Shown here piece after piece: positions 44,128 to 53,209 of a DNA stretch of 64,000 nt (position 1 is its first letter; the number at the start of each line of letters is the position of its first letter). Source of the stretch: Bin5 sp965220715 (GTDB lineage Bacteria > Chloroflexota > Anaerolineae > Caldilineales > Caldilineaceae); assembly GCA_965220715.1 (NCBI GenBank), contig OZ244843.1, forward strand, positions 3,968,001-4,032,000, given 5' to 3'. A program made the translations under genes and the position numbers. The notes under the pieces were generated by a model, which was not told the origin of the DNA, made no database searches, and saw only the letters and a program-made list of their open reading frames with translations.

Positions 44128-45156
44128 ATGACGCCAATTATTGAGCTGCGGAATGTAAGCAAATACTTTGGCAGCGGCCGCGAACGGGTTACCGCGGTCG
44201 ACTCGATTTCGCTTGGCATCGAACCCGGAGAAATCGTGTGCCTGGTCGGAGAGAGCGGCTGCGGCAAGAGCACGACCGGCCGCATGATTGTCGGTCTGCT
44301 GCCGCTGTCCGAAGGGCAGATCCTTTACCAGGGTCAGGATATCTCGACGATGGGCAAGGCCGATTTCCAGCAGTATCGCCGCGCCGTCCAGATCATCCAC
44401 CAGGATCCCTACGCCTCACTCAATCCCACCCAGACTGTACGCCAGATGATCATGGCGCCGCTCTTGCGGCACCAGTCACAGAGGGCAACTCAGAGTGCGA
44501 GTGGGGGCGGCAGAAGAGCACGACGGCGCGATGTGGAGCGGCGGGCTGCCGAGCTGCTGGAGATAGTCGACCTGACGCCTGTGGCGGAATTTCTGGACAA
44601 GTATCCCCACCAACTGAGCGGAGGACAGCGACAGCGCGTATCGGTAGCCAGGGCCTTGACGGTCGAGCCGAAGTTCATCGTCGCCGACGAAGCCGTTTCG
44701 ATGGTGGATGTGTCGATTCGGGTGAGCCTGCTGAACATGCTTTCACGGCTGAAGGACGAGTTTGATGTCACCTTCCTTTTCATTACCCACGACCTGGCCC
44801 TGGCAAAATACTTTGCCTGGGAAGGACGCATCACCGTCATGTACCTTGGGCGGATCGTAGAAGAAGGGCCGACGCGCCGGCTTATAACCGACTCACGCCA
44901 CCCCTATACACAAGCTTTGCTTGGGGCTGTGCCCGAAGCCGATCCGGAACTTGCGAAGAAAAAAGTGCATCTCGAACTGCGCAGCGCCGAGATCCCAAGC
45001 CTGTTGAATCTGCCGACCGGCTGTACATTCCACCCGCGCTGCCCCTACTTTGTGCCAGGGGAGTGCGACACTGCTGTTCCGCCGTTGGAACGGCTACCTG
45101 GTGGGGGAAGCGTGGCCTGCCCCGTGCGCATATCGGAGCCGAGTCAGATTGTCTGA
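44128..45156 (+). CDS. peptide/opine ABC transporter ATP-binding protein (OppF/DppF)
   Basis: The second ATPase of the importer, 342 residues. Walker A GESGCGKS at 41-48, Q-loop IIHQDPYASLNP near 89-100, signature LSGGQRQRVSVARAL near 165, Walker B-like FIVADEAVSMVD and the C-terminal LPTGCTFHPRCPYFVPGEC block. Between the Q-loop and the signature it has an extra basic, Gly-rich stretch (QRATQSASGGGRRARRRD, about 118-135) that most relatives lack; at DNA level this is G-rich repeat-like sequence (about 44485-44530). Confidence 0.93.
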   Translation: MTPIIELRNVSKYFGSGRERVTAVDSISLGIEPGEIVCLVGESGCGKSTTGRMIVGLLPLSEGQILYQGQDISTMGKADFQQYRRAVQIIHQDPYASLNPTQTVRQMIMAPLLRHQSQRATQSASGGGRRARRRDVERRAAELLEIVDLTPVAEFLDKYPHQLSGGQRQRVSVARALTVEPKFIVADEAVSMVDVSIRVSLLNMLSRLKDEFDVTFLFITHDLALAKYFAWEGRITVMYLGRIVEEGPTRRLITDSRHPYTQALLGAVPEADPELAKKKVHLELRSAEIPSLLNLPTGCTFHPRCPYFVPGECDTAVPPLERLPGGGSVACPVRISEPSQIV

Positions 45157-45158
45157 AA

Positions 45159-45190
45159 GGGGAAGGGCACCCACCGCGTTCCCCATTTTT
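45159..45190 (+). terminator. weak hairpin with T run
   Basis: GGGGAA (45159-45164) pairs with TTCCCC (45179-45184), followed by ATTTTT. Only six pairs with a 14-nt loop, so it may attenuate rather than end transcription before the small membrane protein and binding-protein genes. Confidence 0.4.
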
Positions 45191-45228
45191 ATGCAGTGCT
45201 AGTCCCGACCAAGTGAGCACGGCATTTC

Positions 45229-45420
45229 ATGGATCCAATTCTTGGTAGAGCGGCATTTCACATTGGGTTCTACATTGCCTTTGTCGCCGGCGCGCTCCTG
45301 CTCTTTCTGGACAAAGGGACCGCCGAATACGTAATTACCCAGTTTACGCTGGGTATCGGGCTTGTCTATCTGCTTGTGGTAGTCATTCTTGTGCAGTGGG
45401 GGAAAAGTAAGGAGCGGTGA
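45229..45420 (+). CDS. small two-helix membrane protein
   Basis: A 63-residue protein with two hydrophobic helices (about 8-27 and 34-57) and a basic tail (WGKSKER). I do not recognise the family. It lies 72 bp after the OppF-like gene and 86 bp before the binding-protein gene on the same strand, so it is likely part of the operon. The codon pattern and a plausible start favour a real gene. Confidence 0.6.
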   Translation: MDPILGRAAFHIGFYIAFVAGALLLFLDKGTAEYVITQFTLGIGLVYLLVVVILVQWGKSKER

Positions 45421-45506
45421 TCAGTATAGGCATGCGCGCTGTACAGGATCCCGTCCCTCATCTCCCAATTCCAATACTTTCTCAAATATCCCAAGGAGGA
45501 TACAGA

Positions 45507-47327
45507 ATGAACCGAAGACTTTTGCTTGCTATTGCGCTGATCGCTGCGCTTATCATCAGCGCTTGCGGCGCGCCGGCGGCAGACTCCGGCGGCGAGGCTG
45601 CTCCTGCAGCGCAGGAAGAGGCCGCCGCAGAGGAGGGAAGCGGCGTCGCCGAGTTCCATCCGGCTTGGCCCTATGCACCCCCGCCTACCGGCCACTTCAA
45701 CACCTGGGTCACCAACGGCATGGGCCTGGGCATCTACCGCGCGTTGATGGAGCCGCCGTTGTTCATGTTCATGTGGGCCGACGGCAGCTGGATGCCCGTA
45801 GCCGGTGAGTCCTGGGAATGGGTCGATGACGTCACTTTGCGCGTCAGCCTGATCCAGGGCGCGAAATGGAGCGACGGCAGTGACTTCACCTCGCAGGATG
45901 TCGTCGACACCTTCACCATCTCCCGCCTGCTCAGCCAGACCGTCTGGCGCTTCCTTGACGACGTGCAGGCCGTGGATGACCACACAGTCGACTTCGTTCT
46001 GAGCGGACCGTCGACGACGGTTCCCCGCCGGGTGCTGCGCGAGATGCATATCACAGCGTCATCGGTCTACGGTGAGTTCGCCCAGCGGACGCGCGACCTG
46101 GTCGAGGGCGGCATGACCAACGCCGACGACGATTGGAAGCAGCTGTTGCAGGAGTTCAACGAACTGCGCCCCGATGGGATGGTGGTTCTCGGGCCCTACG
46201 CTATTGACCCGGCCAGCATTACAGAGTCTCAGATGATTCTCAACAAAGTCGAGACTTCCTACTGGGCGGACACGGTGCGCTTCGACCGGATGGTCAACTA
46301 CAACGGTGAGACGCCGGTGGTTACGCCGCTCGTTCTCTCCGGCGATGTCGACTATGCCACCCATGGCTTCCCGCCGGCCACAGAGCGCGAGTTCATGTCT
46401 CTGGGCTACCGCATCATCCGCCCTCCGATCTACGCCGGCCCGGCCCTCTACTTCAACCACACAATTCATCCTTTCCAGATGAAGGAAGTTCGGCAGGCGC
46501 TGGCTTATGCCATCAACTTTGAAGAGAACGCCTTCGTATCACTGGCCGAGTCCGGTGTGGTCCAGGACTGCATGTGCGGCTTCTCCGACAATATGACGCC
46601 GCTGTGGTTGAGTGATGACACGCGCGCCAATCTGAACCCGTACAACCAGGATCTTGAGGCGGCCGAACAGATGTTGCTCGACATCGGCTTCACCCGCGAT
46701 GACGACGGCGTCTGGATGGACGACACCGGCGCACGCATGGAGTGGGAATTGACCGCGCCGGCCGAATATGCCGACTGGTCTGCCGCAGCTGAAAACGCGG
46801 CCGAACAGTTGACTGCTTTCGGTTTCAAGACCAGCTTCCGCGGCGTGAACTTCCAGCAGCACCCGATCGATATCAACGAAGGCAAGTTCGAGTTGGCAAT
46901 TCGCGGTTGGGGCGCCGGCAATCCCCATCCGTCATTCTCGTATGAGAATGACTTCAGCACGCACAACGCGGCAGCGACAGGCGTTGGCGCTTCCGGCGCC
47001 GGCAGCATCGAACTGCCGGGCATGTCCTTCGACCTGAACGTAAGTACTGACAGCGTTGGCGACGTAGACCTGTGGGCTCTGACCAAAGAGGCCGGATCCG
47101 GCGTTGACGCCGCTATGCAGATCGCGGTGCTGGACCAGATCGCTATGGCCTACAACGAACTGCTGCCCCAGATTCCTCTGTGGGAGAAATATGGCAACAA
47201 CCCGGTACCCAGCCGTTATGCCAGCGGATGGCTGCCGGAGGGCCACCCGATCTACCTCAATAGCCCTTACGGCGACTCCTTCGTCGTCATCCAGATTCTG
47301 ACCGGACAGTTGGGCCCGGCTGAATAG
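45507..47327 (+). CDS. peptide/opine ABC transporter substrate-binding lipoprotein (SBP_bac_5)
   Basis: A 606-residue extracytoplasmic receptor. The N-terminus is a lipoprotein signal with lipobox ISAC (Cys20), followed by an Ala/Glu linker. Family-5 features include TLRVSLIQGAKWSDGSDFTSQDVVDTF and MKEVRQALAYAINFEENAF. The mature protein would be held at the membrane outer face and deliver ligand to the four-subunit importer encoded upstream. Start ATG 45507 has AAGGAGG 7 bp before it. The ligand is unknown; family 5 binds peptides, opines, nickel or oligosaccharides. Confidence 0.93.
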   Translation: MNRRLLLAIALIAALIISACGAPAADSGGEAAPAAQEEAAAEEGSGVAEFHPAWPYAPPPTGHFNTWVTNGMGLGIYRALMEPPLFMFMWADGSWMPVAGESWEWVDDVTLRVSLIQGAKWSDGSDFTSQDVVDTFTISRLLSQTVWRFLDDVQAVDDHTVDFVLSGPSTTVPRRVLREMHITASSVYGEFAQRTRDLVEGGMTNADDDWKQLLQEFNELRPDGMVVLGPYAIDPASITESQMILNKVETSYWADTVRFDRMVNYNGETPVVTPLVLSGDVDYATHGFPPATEREFMSLGYRIIRPPIYAGPALYFNHTIHPFQMKEVRQALAYAINFEENAFVSLAESGVVQDCMCGFSDNMTPLWLSDDTRANLNPYNQDLEAAEQMLLDIGFTRDDDGVWMDDTGARMEWELTAPAEYADWSAAAENAAEQLTAFGFKTSFRGVNFQQHPIDINEGKFELAIRGWGAGNPHPSFSYENDFSTHNAAATGVGASGAGSIELPGMSFDLNVSTDSVGDVDLWALTKEAGSGVDAAMQIAVLDQIAMAYNELLPQIPLWEKYGNNPVPSRYASGWLPEGHPIYLNSPYGDSFVVIQILTGQLGPAE

Positions 47328-47367
47328 GCGAAACGAAGAAGGTGAACGCGCCTTGAAATGAAAGCAG

Positions 47368-47403
47368 GTAGAGCCGGCACGCCTGTGTCGGCTCTACTTT
47401 TTC
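47368..47403 (+). terminator. Rho-independent terminator of the peptide ABC operon
   Basis: A nine-pair stem GTAGAGCCG/CGGCTCTAC (47368-47376, 47389-47397), further closed by GCAC/GTGT-like pairing, followed by TTTTTCTT. Confidence 0.9.
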
Positions 47404-47475
47404 TTCCTCAGGTCAGTCAAACGCCAGTCGACCAATCCGGCAGGCACGAAGCCTGCGCCACCAGCGAGCCCTAGC

Positions 47476-48321
47476 ATGAACACATCCTTAACCCAGGAAC
47501 AGATCGATTCTTACCAGGAAAACGGTTTCGTCGTCTGTCACGACTTTCTCAGCGCCGACGAACTGGAGACGTGGCGGCAGGCGGTCGAAGGAGCCGTGCG
47601 CCAGCGCGGAAAGCAGCGCATGTTGCACCAGGAAGTGGATGAAGATCGCGAAGAGAGCTACTACGACTATGTATTTGTCCAGCGCGTAAATCTCTGGCAG
47701 GACAATCCGGACGTTAAGCGGCTGATTCTGGACCCGCGCCTGGGCAAGATGGCCGCAGCACTTGCCGGCGTCGACGGCGTGCGCATCTGGCATGACCAGG
47801 CGCTGATAAAGCAGCCGTGGGCCAATCCTACCGGCTGGCATCTCGACAATCCATTCTGGTCCTACTCGTCCCGCGAAACGCTCAGCCTGTGGGTAGCTCT
47901 CGATGACGCCACCCTCCAAAACGGCTGTCTCTACTTCCTGCCCGGCAGCCACAAGACGGCCACTTTCGACAACGTGAGTATCGGCGAGAACATCAGCGAT
48001 ATCTTTCGCATCTATCCCCAGTGGAAGGATACGATGGCGGTCCCAACGGAGATGAAGGCCGGTTCCTGTTCCTTCCATAACGGCCTGATCGCTCACGGCG
48101 CCGGCGCCAACATGACACCCGGCTGGCGGCGGGCCATGACCTGCGGCTTCATGCCCGACGGCTGCACCTTCAATGGCAAGCAGAACATTCTCACCGATGA
48201 ACAGTTCGCCGGCTACCAGATCGGCGACGTCCTGGAGGACGACCGCCAGAATCCGCTAGTCTTTCACCGGTCCAAGCCGTACGAGGGGAAGCTGGCCGAA
48301 CGCTTCTCAACTGAAGCGTAA
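47476..48321 (+). CDS. phytanoyl-CoA dioxygenase family protein (Fe(II)/2-oxoglutarate)
   Basis: A 281-residue non-heme iron oxygenase. The HxD pair is in GWHLDNPFW (about 117-125), with the supporting LSLWVALDDATLQNGCLYFLPGSH motif; the distal His is in SFHNGLIAHGAG near 195-206 and the 2-oxoglutarate Arg probably in GWRRAMTCGF. Substrates in this family range from phytanoyl-CoA to secondary metabolites and osmolytes, so none can be named. It stands alone after the transporter terminator. A second, distant member is at 52346. Confidence 0.9.
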   Translation: MNTSLTQEQIDSYQENGFVVCHDFLSADELETWRQAVEGAVRQRGKQRMLHQEVDEDREESYYDYVFVQRVNLWQDNPDVKRLILDPRLGKMAAALAGVDGVRIWHDQALIKQPWANPTGWHLDNPFWSYSSRETLSLWVALDDATLQNGCLYFLPGSHKTATFDNVSIGENISDIFRIYPQWKDTMAVPTEMKAGSCSFHNGLIAHGAGANMTPGWRRAMTCGFMPDGCTFNGKQNILTDEQFAGYQIGDVLEDDRQNPLVFHRSKPYEGKLAERFSTEA

Positions 48322-48436
48322 GCGAATTTCTTCCGAAACTCAGCCGGGAGTGTTCCAGATATTGGGGGTGACCAGAGTGGCGGGTTGCGGTTCCCAGCGT
48401 AACTCCCCAGTGGTACTCAGAAAATCACTCCCATTG

Positions 48437-48477
48437 GGGGATGCGCCCCCGCCAGCTTGGGTGCATCCCATATTGTT
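48437..48477. repeat. hairpin repeat, variant copy
   Basis: GGGATGCGCCC pairs with GGGTGCATCCC (one mismatch), followed by ATATTGTTG. It shares the GGGTGCATCCCA.ATT end with the two longer copies at 48547 and 49005. Confidence 0.6.
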
Positions 48478-48546
48478 GTTCCTCGGCGAACTGCCCTTTC
48501 AACCAACGAAAAAAGAATCCGCTGAACATGAATCGATCGGTTACCT

Positions 48547-48627
48547 GCAATCCTTCAAATCCTGATTCAGACAACATCCACCCAATAATCTGGGACAGAC
48601 CCGTTTAACCGGGTGCATCCCAGATTA
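48547..48627. repeat. hairpin-bearing dispersed repeat, copy 1
   Basis: About 80 bp nearly identical to 49005-49087, from TCCT.CAAATCCTGATTCAG to GGTGCATCCCAGATTA. It contains an inverted repeat TAATCTGGGA..TCCCAGATTA with an inner CCCG/CGGG pairing. Noncoding; probably the end of an insertion sequence or a MITE. Confidence 0.85.
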
Positions 48628-48758
48628 TTGTGTCGTTTCGTTGCGCCCTTTCAGCCGGCCCAATATATCCGTAACGTCTCAGCCATAGACAGTTCGCGCC
48701 TCTGAGTGAGGCGAGCGAAGATTTTCTCTCTCTTCTCACTCCTCTTCACTCTCTCCTC

Positions 48759-48831
48759 GTTTTTGGGGCGGTCGGGCCTGCGGCCCTCCCTTGTGCGGGG
48801 GGATTCCCCCCGCAACGCCCCCCTCAAAAAC
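48759..48831. repeat. nested palindromic element
   Basis: Outer arms GTTTTTGGGGCG and CGCCCCCCTCAAAAAC enclose the perfect 19-bp palindrome GCGGGGGGATTCCCCCCGC (48795-48813) and a GGGCCTGCGGCCC hairpin. It is extremely GC-rich and preceded by a pyrimidine tract. Looks like a small mobile palindrome, not a gene. Confidence 0.65.
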
Positions 48832-49004
48832 CGCGCCGCAGCCATACGCCATCATCGTTTCTCGGCGGCGGCTGCCAACCAGAGCTGTCTATCACCGACG
48901 TAACGAATAAGCCTGAATCGTGGCTGGGATGAAGGGTTGGTCAAGAAAGGCACTGCAGAAGGGGCGCATGGCATGAAAGGCGTGCTACAGCAATCCTGAA
49001 AATC

Positions 49005-49087
49005 CTTCAATCCTGCAAATCCTGATTCAGACAACATCCACCCAATAATCTGGGACAGACCCGTTTAACCGGGTGCATCCCAGATTA
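49005..49087. repeat. hairpin-bearing dispersed repeat, copy 2
   Basis: Second copy of the repeat at 48547-48627 with the same TAATCTGGGA..TCCCAGATTA hairpin. It ends 13 bp from the stop of the transposase fragment, suggesting it is the terminus of that insertion sequence. Confidence 0.85.
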
Positions 49088-49100
49088 GGGGCGAAGAAGG

Positions 49101-49360
49101 TCATATAGGCATTTGATGCCAGCGGTCGCTGAGGAGACGGGCGCGGAGAGCAAGCATGGCCTGTGCGCCATCACGGGACCAGCGCATGCCAGCTTGTTTC
49201 ATGCGTTGCTGGATCAAGGTTTTGGCCGAGGATTCGACGGTGCCGCTGCTGATGGGGAAGCCAGCTTTTCGAAAGGCAGCGTAGTTCATGGGTCGGCGGT
49301 TTTTCCACAAATAGGCGACCGCCTGTTTGACTTCTGGAATCCCACTTGACAACCCTGCAC
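49101..49360 (-). pseudogene. ISKra4-type transposase, C-terminal fragment
   Basis: The last 80 or so residues of a transposase: NYAAFRKAGFPISSGTVESS, then RMKQAGMRWSRDGAQAMLAL and LLSDRWHQMPI. The ISSGTVES and GMRWS..GAQA motifs are those of the ISKra4 family C-terminus. The frame has a TAG shortly upstream and no N-terminal or catalytic part, so it is a dead fragment. The downstream hairpin repeat (49005-49087) may be the IS end. Confidence 0.8.
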
Positions 49361-49966
49361 AAATGTGCTAAACTATCATCACGATAGCCGCCTGCTTCCA
49401 CGACGCCATACTAAGTGGAGGATGACAAAGTCTGGAAGCGGAAAGCCCTTGGAGAGACTTGACCGCTGACCTGCCATGACCCTGGCACAGCCGTCTAAAA
49501 CCCGAAGCTCCCCGGCAATCGTACAACTCAATTTACAGTTGGCCCTTTCGCCTCGTACCTGTTCAGGCCTGCCCGACGGGGCCGCCTGACGCTAGCCGCC
49601 CAGCCAATGCCCGGCAGCGGCAATTTTCAGTTCTCTCTATTACACCAGAGGCCAACCCAAACCAGGATTTTCGACCAAATACTGGTAATACAGCCCAAAT
49701 TCGAACTTTCACTATGCCTTCGAATGGACATTGCGGACATTTTTCTAAGAGAATTGAGAAAAATACCCCCATCGGCCTGCTTAGTCTGGCCCAACCATCT
49801 AAAATGCTTGCGGGCTTACAATGTCTGTCTATTTCGAATACCTGCCCTAATATATCGCTAATTACGAGGCGTAACGCTGGCGCTGCAACTGCAGCCCATC
49901 CACTACCTGTACAAACCAAAGTTCAGACAAATGTCAACGAATCCACTTTACTGTAAGGCTCGCTCA
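49361..49966. other. intergenic region with no recognised feature
   Basis: About 600 bp between the transposase fragment and the tandem array. It is AT-richer than coding DNA nearby, with short broken frames on both strands and no visible motif, RNA or strong hairpin. It may be decayed IS sequence. Confidence 0.4.
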
Positions 49967-50790
49967 GCCAACCGTCCCCAGATCTCAATTCGCTTCCATC
50001 TGCTTCTCCCATCTCTCGTAAACACACGCAGAACACTCGTAAACGCTCGTGCATCACTCGTGCATACCCTCATGAGTTGCCTGCGAACAATTCGCGAGTT
50101 GCCCGCCAGCCGTCAATCCGACAATCGTCCTCAAATCTCTATTCGCTTCCATATGCTTCTCCCATCTCTCGTAAACACACGCAGAACGCTCGTAAACGCT
50201 CGTGCATCACTCGTGCATACCCTCATGAGTTGCCTGCGAACAATCTGCGAGTTGCCCGCCAGCCGTCAATCCGACAACCGTCCTCAAATCTCTTTTCGCT
50301 GTCAAGTGCTTCTCCCATCTCTCGTAAACACACGCAGAACGCTCGTAAACGCTCGTGCATCACTCGTGCATACCCTCATGAGTTGCCTGCGAACAATTTG
50401 CGAGTTGCCCGCCAGCCGTCACTCCAACAACCGTCCTCAAATCTCTTTTCACTTCCATATGGTTCTCCCATCTCTCGTAAACACACGCAGAACGCTCGTA
50501 AACGCTCGTGCATTACTCGTGCATACCCTCATGAGTTGCCTGCGAACAATTTGCGAGTTGCCCGCCAGCCGTCACTCCAACAACCGTCCTCAAATCTCTT
50601 TTCACTTCCATATGGTTCTCCCATCTCTCGTAAACGCACGCAAACGCTCGTGCAACGCACGTACATGCGCTCACGAGTTGCCTGCGACCTAACTGCGAAC
50701 TGCCCGCCAGCGTCACTAAAACACCCGTCTCCAAATCCCTATTCGCTGTCAGATGCTTCTTCCCATTTCTCGTAAACACACGTAGAACGC
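49967..50790. repeat. tandem array of a 153-bp unit (five close copies plus a divergent sixth)
   Basis: The anchor CCCATCTCTCGTAAAC recurs at 50011, 50164, 50317, 50470 and 50623 (by its ATCTCTC), exactly 153 bp apart, with a looser copy at 50765 after 142 bp. Each unit has internal sub-repeats of CTCGTAAAC and CTCGTGCAT. Because 153 is divisible by three, a long open frame (49931-50692) arises with a 51-residue period, but it has no ribosome-binding site or known domain. I treat it as a noncoding minisatellite. Confidence 0.92.
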
Positions 50791-51220
50791 ACGTAAACAC
50801 TCGTGCATCGCTCGTACATGCTCTTGCGAGTTGCCCGCCCGTGTTCGGCATCTGATTACCGCCACACTGCCCGGTTTTCCGCCTCCCCGACACCCTATTC
50901 GCGCCTATTTCCATGCCACCGGAACTTGCCCACCAGCGCATTACCCTATGTTCGGCCTGCCCCTTTGCCGCCCCTCCGCCAGGGGAGATCCACAGGTCCA
51001 GGGACATTCCCCTGGGATCGCGGGCACCTCGCCCGCAGCCTGTCTGGTTAACCAGAGGCCCTCCCTAGAATCCACCTTACTTTGGGATGAACGCCTTAGT
51101 CCCCAGCCTCAGCCTGTCTTGATTGACACACCTGCCTTCGTATGCTAGGATTGCACGCACCCTACGCTCGTTCTCAGCCCGTCAACAACTGCATCCACTC
51201 CACACCGAGGAGAAGGCTTT
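50791..51220. other. intergenic region with a REP-like hairpin
   Basis: Contains traces of the tandem-array motif up to about 50840 and a GCGGGC-ACCTC-GCCCGC hairpin at 51021-51037. Otherwise no feature. The promoter of the 51221 gene cluster should lie in its right part, but no good boxes were seen. Confidence 0.45.
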
Positions 51221-52219
51221 GTGTTGAAAGTAGCAATAATAGGATTGGGCAACATTGGCAACACACACGCCGGTGTTTACCAGGACAGCGATCGGGCGCA
51301 GTTGGTCGCTGTCTGTGACCTGGACAAGGGACTCGCTGCCGCGGCCTCGGAGCGCTATGGCGTGCCCGCCTACCACAGCGTCGCGGAACTGGTGGAAGGC
51401 GCCGAACTGGACGCCGTTAGCGTCACCACCGCGGGGCCGGAAAACGGGGGCCACCACTACGAGCCGGTCATGGAATGCCTGGAGGCGGGCCTGCACGTAT
51501 TGTGCGAAAAGCCAATCTCCAATGACATCGAACTGGCGCGCAAGATGGTGGCCAAGGCGAACGAGACCGGCCTCTACTTCGGAATCAATTTGAATCATCG
51601 CTTCGTGCCGCCTGCTGCCAAAGCCAAGCAGTGGGTGCAAGAGGGAAAACTGGGCGACCTGCTGCTGATGAACATGACGATGTGGATCGGCAACCCCAAC
51701 GACACGTCGCCCTGGTTTCACATGCGCGCCCTCCACCCGCACAGCCTCGACATCATGCGCTATTTCTGTGGCGACGTTCGACGCGTGCAGGCCTTCTTCA
51801 ACCGCGCCCCGGGCAGGGTCTGCTACTCGAACGCGCAGGTCAATTTGGAATTCGAAAATGGTGTAGTCGGCCATCTGACAGGCAGCTACGACACCAATCC
51901 AAGCCATAACTTGGAACGCTGCGAAGTGATGGGCACAGCCGGCCGTTTCGTGCTGGACAACTTGTACCAGGAGTTGACACTCTACCCCCGCCGCAGCGAC
52001 GAGTTAACCGTAATTCGCAACAGCATAATGGGCGGGCTCAGCGGCTTTGCCGCTACATTCTCCAACCGCATCAACCGCTGGATCGAGCAGGTGGACGACG
52101 GCGTGCCGCGGGAGGAGATCGACGCCTCCGGTCATGAAGGCCTGGCTGTGCAGGAGATCATCGAAGCTGCTATCCGCTCTCACCAAAGCGGTAAAGTAGA
52201 GGAAGTGCCAGCAGTCTAA
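51221..52219 (+). CDS. Gfo/Idh/MocA family oxidoreductase
   Basis: A 332-residue NAD(P)-dependent sugar or polyol dehydrogenase. The Rossmann motif IGLGNIGNTH is at 6-15, the catalytic-lysine motif LCEKPISN near 97-104 and the substrate-domain segment GLYFGINLNHRF near 126-137. The start is GTG 51221 (TTG follows directly) with GGAG 9 bp upstream. It is the first gene of a plus-strand cluster with a dioxygenase and a sugar ABC importer, so it probably acts on the imported compound. Confidence 0.91.
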   Translation: MLKVAIIGLGNIGNTHAGVYQDSDRAQLVAVCDLDKGLAAAASERYGVPAYHSVAELVEGAELDAVSVTTAGPENGGHHYEPVMECLEAGLHVLCEKPISNDIELARKMVAKANETGLYFGINLNHRFVPPAAKAKQWVQEGKLGDLLLMNMTMWIGNPNDTSPWFHMRALHPHSLDIMRYFCGDVRRVQAFFNRAPGRVCYSNAQVNLEFENGVVGHLTGSYDTNPSHNLERCEVMGTAGRFVLDNLYQELTLYPRRSDELTVIRNSIMGGLSGFAATFSNRINRWIEQVDDGVPREEIDASGHEGLAVQEIIEAAIRSHQSGKVEEVPAV

Positions 52220-52345
52220 CGTTTCTCCCATCGGGAGCCGACGAGCCTGAACTAGCGGATTAAATCCGCGCCTGTCAGCCAGTTCTGTGTCATCGTCCTC
52301 TATTTCAACTATAGGATCGATCGAACCATTACTCTACATCCTGCA

Positions 52346-53113
52346 GTGACAAACGAGCGACTCGCAGAACTCAACCGCGATGGCTTCATTCTCATCCCCA
52401 ACGCGCTGCCCGCGGAACGGGTCGAACAGTGGAAGACGGTCCTGTACGCCCTCTACGATCGGGGCGCCTACGAGATCAGCAACGGCGTAGGCAATGTTGC
52501 ATTCGAAAAGCTGCTGGCATTGGAGCCGGAGTTGGCGGGTGAACTGGTCGGTCATAAGAGCGTGGCACCCTACCTGCACGCCATAATGGGCAAGCAGTGC
52601 CAGTTGCGCAGTCTGCGCGCCCACGTCAACCCCGCGGCCTACCTCCAGGAATGGCACATGGATTTCTACGACTACTACTACCAGGCGCAGAAATCCGAAG
52701 CGAAGAATCCAACGCTTGGCCTTTGTGTTAATTCGACATTCTATTTGACCGACAATACGCCTGACCGTGCGCGCCTGACTTTAGTCAAGAACTGCCTGGA
52801 CCGGCCCGTGCCGGAGGAGTTGGTCCCATTCCTGCGCTATACGGAAGATCGAAACGACCCCTTCCAGCGCTGGTGTGACCAGCAGGAGCTGGCTCATCTA
52901 TATCCGAAGGCCGGCGACGCAGTCATTTTCTACAGCCACATTCCCCACCAGGGCGCCAAGTTGGGCCCGGACCCAGAAGGCGAAATCCGGGCCAATATCG
53001 TCCTCCACTACCAGCAGAATCCGATGTTTCCGGGCATCAAGTTTGTCAGCAACCCGCAGTTCACGTTGGACACACTGGGCTATGAAGGCACGTTTCCGTT
53101 TGCGGAGGGATGA
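52346..53113 (+). CDS. phytanoyl-CoA dioxygenase family protein
   Basis: A 255-residue Fe(II)/2-oxoglutarate oxygenase. The HxD pair is in EWHMDFYDYYYQ (about 108-119), and the distal His in IFYSHIPHQGAKLG near 195-208, followed by IRANIVLHYQQNP with the Arg that binds 2-oxoglutarate. GTG 52346 is the only reasonable start before the conserved LNRDGFILIPNALP. It lies 126 bp after the first oxidoreductase gene and 96 bp before the sugar-binding protein gene, so it may modify the same substrate. Confidence 0.89.
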   Translation: MTNERLAELNRDGFILIPNALPAERVEQWKTVLYALYDRGAYEISNGVGNVAFEKLLALEPELAGELVGHKSVAPYLHAIMGKQCQLRSLRAHVNPAAYLQEWHMDFYDYYYQAQKSEAKNPTLGLCVNSTFYLTDNTPDRARLTLVKNCLDRPVPEELVPFLRYTEDRNDPFQRWCDQQELAHLYPKAGDAVIFYSHIPHQGAKLGPDPEGEIRANIVLHYQQNPMFPGIKFVSNPQFTLDTLGYEGTFPFAEG

Positions 53114-53209
53114 TCTCCTGCAGTCCCCGGGCTCATCCCGGCCTGTTGCGACATAGAGTGAAGAGCACGAAATCGTAACCATTTCAGACACAACGAAAGG
53201 AAGAAGTCG

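Noticed and set aside
49931..50692. 253-codon frame across the tandem array as a repeat protein gene
   Set aside because: No ribosome-binding site, no known domain, more than one frame is open because the unit length is divisible by three, and the start lies outside the array in noncoding-looking sequence.
49967..50790. Tandem array as a CRISPR
   Set aside because: The whole 153-bp unit is conserved; there are no short repeats separated by unique spacers and no cas genes in the window.
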